Assembly: GCF_001427605.1 (NCBI RefSeq)
Contig: NZ_LMGZ01000024.1
Location: forward strand, 116,301-150,682
DNA length: 34,382 nt
Direction of reading: 5' to 3'
Source of the DNA: Devosia sp. Root635
Lineage (GTDB): Bacteria > Pseudomonadota > Alphaproteobacteria > Rhizobiales > Devosiaceae
Positions 30,509 through 34,382 of this stretch are shown here, piece after piece; the first letter of the stretch is position 1, and each line of letters begins with the position of its first letter. Below the pieces are notes generated by a model. It was not told the DNA's origin, searched no databases, and was given only the letters and a program-made list of their open reading frames with translations. Both the position numbers and the translations under genes were made by a program.

Positions 30509-31399
30509 ATGGCAGGCGTGCCGATGGACCAGCGCGAAGGCTGGATCTGGTTTGATGGCGAGTTCAAACCGTGGAAAGACGCAAAGGTTCACGTGCTGAC
30601 GCATGGGCTGCATTATGCCAGCTCGGTGTTCGAGGGTGAGCGCGCCTATGGCGGCGAAATCTTCAAGTCGCGCGAGCATACCGAGCGGCTGATCCGCTCG
30701 GCCAAGACGCTTGATATGCCCATGCCGTGGTCGGTGGAGCAGATCGAGGAAGCCAAGCGCGCAGTGCTGGAAAAGAATGGCCTGGTCGATGCTTATGTGC
30801 GCCCCGTCGCCTGGCGCGGCTCGGAAGAATTGAGCGTTCCGGCCCGCAACAATACGGTGCATCTGGCGATCGCCGCCTGGGTGTGGCCGAGCTATTTCTC
30901 GGTCGAGGAAAAGCTCAAGGGTATCCGGCTCGAATGGAGCAAGTGGAAGCGTCCGAGCCCGGAAACCATTCCGTCTTCGGCCAAGGCTGCCGGTCTCTAC
31001 ATGATCTGCACCCTGAGCAAGGACGCGGCCATGGCCAATGGCTATGCCGATTCCATGATGCTGGACTATCGCGGCTATGTGGCCGAGGCCACCGGCGCCA
31101 ATGTGTTCTTCATCAAGGGCAAGGACATCACCACGCCGACGCCGGACTGTTTCCTCAACGGCATCACGCGGCAGACGCTGATCGACCTGGCCAAGCGTAA
31201 TGGCTATACCGTCACCGAACGGCATATCAAGCCGGAAGAGCTTGTTGACTTCGACGAGTGCTTCCTGACCGGTACGGCAGCCGAGGTTACGCCCGTCAGC
31301 GAGATCGGCCAGTACCGGTTCACGCCGGGCGAAGGCTGCCGCACGCTGATCGACGCCTATTCGGCCGAGGTTCAGCCCAAGCGCGCCGCCGCGGAATAA
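30509..31399 (+). CDS. ilvE: Branched-chain amino acid aminotransferase
   Basis: Fold-type IV PLP enzyme that performs the last step of Val, Leu and Ile synthesis. The ATG at 30509, with a GGGAG site at 30498-30502, gives 296 residues. The open frame upstream runs through the divergent regulator and is not coding. Catalytic lysine K159 is in PSSAKAAGLYMICTLSK, the N-terminus has LTHGLHYASSVFEGERAYGG, and PLP phosphate contacts lie in EATGANVFFIKG and GITRQTLIDLAK. FLTGTAAEVTPV is typical of BCATs and separates it from D-amino acid transaminases and ADC lyase. It is followed by an intrinsic terminator. Confidence 0.94.
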   Translation: MAGVPMDQREGWIWFDGEFKPWKDAKVHVLTHGLHYASSVFEGERAYGGEIFKSREHTERLIRSAKTLDMPMPWSVEQIEEAKRAVLEKNGLVDAYVRPVAWRGSEELSVPARNNTVHLAIAAWVWPSYFSVEEKLKGIRLEWSKWKRPSPETIPSSAKAAGLYMICTLSKDAAMANGYADSMMLDYRGYVAEATGANVFFIKGKDITTPTPDCFLNGITRQTLIDLAKRNGYTVTERHIKPEELVDFDECFLTGTAAEVTPVSEIGQYRFTPGEGCRTLIDAYSAEVQPKRAAAE

Positions 31400-31415
31400 G
31401 CGGAATCAATCTGTG

Positions 31416-31445
31416 AAAAAGCCGGGCCAAGTGCCCAGCTTTTTT
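31416..31445 (+). terminator. Intrinsic terminator after ilvE
   Basis: AAAAAGC and GCTTTTTT pair around an inner GGGC/GCCC stem with loop CAAGT (one C-A mismatch), ending in a six-T run. It lies 16 bases after the ilvE stop and ahead of the convergent moaE; the A run on the other side allows function in both directions. Confidence 0.85.
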
Positions 31446-31484
31446 GTTGGTTTGGGGCGAGCCTCGAACCACGAGGGCGTGGCA

Positions 31485-31931
31485 TTATTCCCATCGCGCC
31501 TTCGCCACATCATCCTCGGCATTCGCTTCCACCCAATGCGTCCCCGCCGGCCCGGTTTCCCGCTTCCAGAACGGGGCGTCGGTCTTGAGGTAGTCCATCA
31601 GGAATTCGGCGCCCTTGAAGGCGGCCTCGCGATGGGGGGAGAGGGTCATCACCTGGACGATGGGCTCGCCGGGGCCGAGCGTGCCGTAGCGGTGGATGAC
31701 CGTCGCAGCCAACAGGCCGAAGCGGGTGCTGGCCTGTTCGACGATCGCTGCGAGCTGGTTGATGGCCAGCTCGGGATAGCATTCCAGCGTCAGTGCGGTG
31801 ATAGGATCGTCGGGCTTGCTGCGGACAACCCCGGTGAAGGTAACGGCGGCGCCGGCGCCCTTGATGGCAGCGAGGAAGGCGTTGGTTTCGGCGCCGGGAT
31901 CGAACGGTTCGGGCGAGACGCGGACCTCCAT
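31485..31931 (-). CDS. moaE: Molybdopterin synthase catalytic subunit MoaE
   Basis: Large subunit of MPT synthase, which converts cyclic pyranopterin monophosphate to molybdopterin using sulfur carried on MoaD. The 148-residue protein shows FTGVVRSKPDDPITALTLECYPELA, VIHRYGTLGPGEPIVQV, REAAFKGAEFLMDYLKTDAP and FWKRE. K116 and K123 match the catalytic lysines K119 and K126 of E. coli. It starts one base after the moaD stop. Length is standard. Confidence 0.96.
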   Translation of the reverse strand: MEVRVSPEPFDPGAETNAFLAAIKGAGAAVTFTGVVRSKPDDPITALTLECYPELAINQLAAIVEQASTRFGLLAATVIHRYGTLGPGEPIVQVMTLSPHREAAFKGAEFLMDYLKTDAPFWKRETGPAGTHWVEANAEDDVAKARWE

Positions 31932-31932
31932 G

Positions 31933-32184
31933 TCACCCTCCAGTCATCGGGGGAAACAGGGCAACGACCTTGGCGCCGGCAATTGGGGCGGTGTGGGCAA
32001 CGAGTTTTGCGTCCACGGCGGCCTTGATGAGGCTGCGCTTTTCCACGGCGAGGGCAAAGGCTTCGTCGCTTGCGGCGAGCCAGTCGATAAGGTCGGCGAC
32101 CGTGGCGACTTCGGATGGTGGCGACACCTCTTCCTCGCCACGATTGAGGCGTTCGCGCAGCCAGGCGAAGTAGAGGATCCTCAT
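31933..32184 (-). CDS. moaD: Molybdopterin synthase sulfur carrier subunit MoaD
   Basis: Ubiquitin-like sulfur carrier of 83 residues, ending in the required di-glycine (VVALFPPMTGG), whose terminal Gly is thiocarboxylated. The start at 32184 (MRILYFAWLRERLNRGEEEV) overlaps the pgsA stop as ATGA; the frame upstream is pgsA out of frame. It pairs with moaE directly downstream. The pgsA-moaD-moaE order is common in Hyphomicrobiales. Confidence 0.95.
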   Translation of the reverse strand: MRILYFAWLRERLNRGEEEVSPPSEVATVADLIDWLAASDEAFALAVEKRSLIKAAVDAKLVAHTAPIAGAKVVALFPPMTGG

Positions 32185-32747
32185 TTCGGCTCTTCGACGA
32201 GATGGGGCCAGGAGGCGCGCAGATATTGCCAGCCCGTCCACAGGGTCAGCGCGCCGGCGACCCAGAGCAGGATGTCGCTGACCAGGCCCAGGCCGGGGAC
32301 GATGCGTTCGAGCAGAACCGCCGCCAGTGCGACCAGTTGCAGCGTGGTCTTCCACTTGGCGAGCCAAGTTACCGCCAGTACGACCTTGATATTGCCGAGG
32401 AATTCGCGCAGGCCGGGAATGAAAAATTCACGGAACAGGATGGTGCAGGCCGGGATCATGTCCCAGCCGGAAAAGCTGCCGTCCCAGGCGAGGGCGGCGA
32501 TGAGAATGCCGACCAGCAGCTTGTCGGCAATGGGATCGAGCATGCGGCCGAAGGGGGAATACTGGTTCCAGGCGCGGGCCAGGTAGCCATCGAGCCAGTC
32601 GCTGGCGGCGGCGATGACGTAGATGACGAGCGCGACGAGACGCAGCACGATGTCGCCCTGCATCACCAGCCAGACGATGGGGATGATCGCCAGAATGCGG
32701 GCGATGGTGATGAGATTGGGAACGAGCAGCAGCGGGTTCTTGGCCAT
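32181..32747 (-). CDS. pgsA: CDP-diacylglycerol--glycerol-3-phosphate 3-phosphatidyltransferase
   Basis: Inner-membrane enzyme that makes phosphatidylglycerol-phosphate. The 188-residue protein carries the CDP-alcohol phosphotransferase motif D50-x2-DG-x2-AR-x8-G-x3-D-x3-D75 (DWLDGYLAR then FGRMLDPIAD) and several membrane helices. The start at 32747 (MAKNPLLLVPNLITIARI) is the family start, though the preceding TCCCCCC is a poor ribosome site; the frame upstream runs through a repeat. Translation overlaps moaD by four bases, so the lipid and cofactor genes share a transcript. Confidence 0.94.
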   Translation of the reverse strand: MAKNPLLLVPNLITIARILAIIPIVWLVMQGDIVLRLVALVIYVIAAASDWLDGYLARAWNQYSPFGRMLDPIADKLLVGILIAALAWDGSFSGWDMIPACTILFREFFIPGLREFLGNIKVVLAVTWLAKWKTTLQLVALAAVLLERIVPGLGLVSDILLWVAGALTLWTGWQYLRASWPHLVEEPK

Positions 32748-32790
32748 GGGGGGACAGAACAGGAATGGGGGTGAGGGGTCAAGGTTCCTT

Positions 32791-32938
32791 CCTTCTCCCC
32801 TTGAGGGAGAAGGTGCCCCGAAGGGGCGGACGAGGGGTTGCCTCCACAAACATTGAGGCATGGGAGGACGCAGAACCCCTCACCCGGCAATTTCTTCTGA
32901 ACGAAGAAATTGCCGCCCTCTCCCTCAAGGGGAGAGGG
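32791..32938. repeat. Compound intergenic palindromic repeat between aroG and pgsA
   Basis: Three nested or adjacent palindromes: CCTTCTCCC/GGGAGAAGG (32791-32813), a perfect twelve-base stem GGCAATTTCTTC/GAAGAAATTGCC (32886-32897 with 32903-32914, loop TGAAC), and CCCTCTCCC/GGGAGAGGG-like arms at 32916-32938. CCCCTCACCCGG in the middle (32876-32887) is shared with the repeat at 11456-11513. It is transcribed downstream of aroG and may help end that message. Confidence 0.8.
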
Positions 32939-32946
32939 GAAAGGCG

Positions 32947-34020
32947 TCAGGCCACCGCCTGGTTGGTCGCGGCGCGGCGCTGGGTCACGGCTTCGGCCAG
33001 GGCTTGCAATGCCGTGACCGTGGTGTGCCAGTCGATGCAGCCGTCGGTGATGGACTGGCCGTAGACCAGTTCGCGGTCTTCGATGAGGTCCTGCCGTCCC
33101 GCCACGAGGTTGGATTCCACCATCACGCCGATGATGCGGCGGTCGCCGGCGGCGAGCTGGGCGCCGATGTCTGCAAGAACCAGCGGCTGGTTTTCCGGGT
33201 TCTTCGAGGAATTGGCGTGGCTGGCATCGATCATGATTGATGGGGCGAGGCCGGATTTGTCGGCGGCAGCGGCCGCTGCATCGACGCTGGCTGCATCGTA
33301 GTTGGTGGTCTTTCCGCCGCGCAGGATGATGTGGCAGTCCTCATTGCCCGAGGTGGCGGCGATGGCCGAGCGGCCATCCTTGGTGACGGCGAGGAAATGA
33401 TGCGGCTGGCCGGCCGAGGCGACGGCGTCCAGGGCGATCTTCACGTTGCCATCGGTGCCGTTCTTGAAGCCGACCGGGCAGGAGAGGCCGGAAGCCAGCT
33501 CGCGGTGGATCTGGCTTTCGGTGGTGCGGGCGCCGATGGCGGCCCAGCTCACCAGGTCGGCAATGTATTGCGGCGTGGTCATGTCGAGGAATTCGCAGGC
33601 GGCGGGGAGGCCCAGATTGGCGATATCGAGCAGCAGGGCGCGGGCGGTGTGCAGGCCCGTGTCGATGTCGAAGCTGCCATCGAGGTTGGGATCGTTGATC
33701 AGGCCCTTCCAGCCGACGGTGGTGCGCGGTTTTTCGAAATAGACGCGCATGATGATCTCAAGCCGGTCGCCCAGGGATTCGCGCAAAGCCACCAGGCGTT
33801 TCGCGTAATCCAGCGCCGCGGCGGGATCGTGGATGGAGCAGGGGCCGACGACGACGGCGAGGCGGTCGTCATTGCCGGCGAGGATATTGTGGAAGGCGTG
33901 GCGGGCGCTGATGACGGTGCGGGTGGCGGCGTCGGTGCGCGGATGCTGGCGCATCACCTCGATCGGGGTGGTCAGCGGTTTGATTTCGGTAATGCGAAGG
34001 TCGTCGGTGGATTTGAGCAC
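32947..34020 (-). CDS. aroG: 3-deoxy-7-phosphoheptulonate synthase (class I DAHP synthase)
   Basis: First step of the shikimate pathway: condenses PEP and erythrose-4-phosphate. The 357-residue protein is the AroF/G/H type. C61 in VVGPCSIHDP matches the metal-binding Cys61 of E. coli AroG. YFEKPRTTVGWKGLINDPNLDGSF forms the PEP and phosphate site, and other active-site blocks are GFKNGTDGN, ILRGGKTTNYD and IDASHANSSKNP. A GTG start is used (34018-34020) with GAGGA about nine bases upstream. The symbol aroG is by similarity; feedback specificity (Phe, Tyr or Trp) cannot be read from the sequence. Expression appears controlled by an upstream attenuator. Confidence 0.94.
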   Translation of the reverse strand: MLKSTDDLRITEIKPLTTPIEVMRQHPRTDAATRTVISARHAFHNILAGNDDRLAVVVGPCSIHDPAAALDYAKRLVALRESLGDRLEIIMRVYFEKPRTTVGWKGLINDPNLDGSFDIDTGLHTARALLLDIANLGLPAACEFLDMTTPQYIADLVSWAAIGARTTESQIHRELASGLSCPVGFKNGTDGNVKIALDAVASAGQPHHFLAVTKDGRSAIAATSGNEDCHIILRGGKTTNYDAASVDAAAAAADKSGLAPSIMIDASHANSSKNPENQPLVLADIGAQLAAGDRRIIGVMVESNLVAGRQDLIEDRELVYGQSITDGCIDWHTTVTALQALAEAVTQRRAATNQAVA

Positions 34021-34058
34021 TTGGTGGTCTCCTCGAGATTTGCTCGGAGGCGGCCAAC

Positions 34059-34086
34059 AAAAAAGCCGCCTCGTTGGGGGGCGGCT
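34059..34086 (-). terminator. Attenuator terminator in the aroG leader
   Basis: On the minus strand AGCCGCC and GGCGGCT (34086-34080 with 34070-34064) form a seven-base stem around CCCCAACGA-type loop bases, followed by six T residues (34064-34059). It lies 38 bases before the aroG start and 30 bases after the leader peptide stop. Its ascending arm can instead pair with upstream bases 34143-34134, as expected for transcription attenuation. Confidence 0.88.
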
Positions 34087-34152
34087 GGCTTCGGGTTTGG
34101 TCGTATCTTGTGAGATCAGATCAAGCGCGCGGTAGCCTCCGCCGGGAGCGGA
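34080..34152 (-). promoter_or_regulatory. Mutually exclusive attenuator arms of the aroG leader
   Basis: Segment 1 TCCGC (34152-34148) pairs with GCGGA inside segment 2. Segment 2 GGCGGAGGCT (34143-34134) can alternatively pair with segment 3 AGCCAGCCGCC (34090-34080): GGCGG with CCGCC and GGCT with AGCC around a small bulge. Segment 3 also holds the 5' arm of the terminator. Segment 1 begins in the Tyr codon of the leader peptide, so a ribosome stalled there would cover it and favour the antiterminator. Confidence 0.8.
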
Positions 34153-34193
34153 TAGCTAAACCAAAACGAAACGGTGGCGACGGAACGGATCAT
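34116..34193 (-). CDS. Aromatic-rich leader peptide upstream of aroG
   Basis: A 25-codon frame, ATG at 34193 to TGA at 34118-34116, whose product contains VSFWFSYPLP: codons 10-14 are Phe, Trp, Phe, Ser, Tyr, covering all three end products of the pathway. It is followed by alternative RNA hairpins and an intrinsic terminator before aroG, the arrangement of classical leader-peptide attenuation. No Shine-Dalgarno is seen; the predicted transcription start lies just before the ATG, so it may be leaderless. It is too short for usual gene calling. Confidence 0.82.
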   Translation of the reverse strand: MIRSVATVSFWFSYPLPAEATARLI

Positions 34194-34200
34194 GCGGTGG

Positions 34201-34229
34201 TTGTAGCGCGGTGGTTGGTGGGTGTCGAG
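34201..34229 (-). promoter_or_regulatory. Candidate promoter of the aroG leader
   Basis: On the minus strand CTCGAC (34229-34224) and CTACAA (34206-34201) are 17 bases apart and match five and four positions of the rhizobial housekeeping pattern CTTGAC-N17-CTATAT. Transcription would begin close to the leader peptide ATG at 34193. Confidence 0.5.
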
Positions 34230-34382
34230 TCCGACTTTTGGATGTTGGAGCGCGTCCCATCGCGCCACTTCCACTGCGCGTCATCCTCGGGCTTGTATCG
34301 ACGAAATCTGATTAAGATGTCCCGGGAGGCGGTCGCATCCGCGCTCCCGGGCAGACATCGACCGTCCTCGGGCAGGCCTTAT
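34230..34382. other. Right-hand flank without a recognised gene, with a large inverted repeat
   Basis: No coding frame is supported. The main feature is an inverted repeat at 34317-34358: ATGT/ACAT outside, CCCGGGAG/CTCCCGGG, and GCGG/CCGC inside, with small bulges on the right arm. There is no T run on either side, so it is not a standard terminator. It may end a gene lying beyond the window or be another extragenic palindrome. Confidence 0.55.

Noticed and set aside
29852..31225. A 457-codon minus-strand frame through ilvE fused to the MarR-type gene
   Set aside because: Only the last 172 codons look like protein (MarR). The upstream part is antisense to ilvE, and a good start exists at 30370.

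Overview
The window is about 64% GC by eye and reads as chromosome of an alphaproteobacterium. Gene content and protein style (a glgPBCA-pgm glycogen operon, urease plus UrtABCDE urea uptake, a MarR regulator beside a branched-chain aminotransferase, sigma70-type sites resembling CTTGAC-N17-CTATAT) suggest Hyphomicrobiales, most likely Devosia or a close relative. That placement is inference from recognition, not from a search. No tRNA, rRNA, insertion sequence, prophage or CRISPR array was seen.

Layout. (1) 1-10989, plus strand: a compact glycogen operon, glgP (5' end outside the window), glgB, glgC, glgA, pgm, glgX, with overlapping or nearly touching genes, followed by a small VOC-domain gene. 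(2) 11516-19201, minus strand: the urease locus in transcription order ureD-ureA-ureB-(unknown)-ureC-(DUF4126 protein)-(MliC-like lysozyme inhibitor)-(six-helix membrane protein)-ureE-ureF-(DUF3995 membrane protein)-ureG. All structural and DEFG accessory genes are present, but five non-urease genes are interleaved, and one of them is translationally coupled on both sides. (3) 19231-19551, plus: a small secreted protein divergent from ureD. (4) 19605-25452, minus: urtA-urtB-urtC-urtD-urtE, a urea ABC transporter headed by a near-perfect sigma54 promoter. (5) 25453-29174: an accessory-looking stretch with a candidate small RNA, a META-domain protein, a secreted Asn/Gly repeat protein, an XRE-type regulator and a divergent outer-membrane beta-barrel gene that is frameshifted at a six-G run. 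(6) 29175-31399: an Lrp/AsnC regulator, a MarR regulator and divergent ilvE. (7) 31485-34193, minus: moaE, moaD, pgsA, then aroG (DAHP synthase) preceded by a leader peptide rich in aromatic codons and a terminator/antiterminator pair.

How it works together. Region 1 interconverts glucose-1-phosphate and glycogen: Pgm and GlgC feed GlgA, GlgB branches, GlgP and GlgX degrade. Regions 2 and 4 form a urea-nitrogen module: Urt imports urea and urease releases ammonia, with sigma54 control of urt pointing to nitrogen limitation. The aroG leader indicates transcription attenuation by aromatic amino acid supply.

Intergenic gaps repeatedly hold palindromic repeats (about 11456-11513, 22244-22338, 24020-24088, 29673-29799, 32791-32938). 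The most interesting signals are the aroG attenuator, the sigma54 promoter with an adjacent candidate sRNA, the coupled DUF3995 gene inside the urease operon, and the frameshifted barrel gene.
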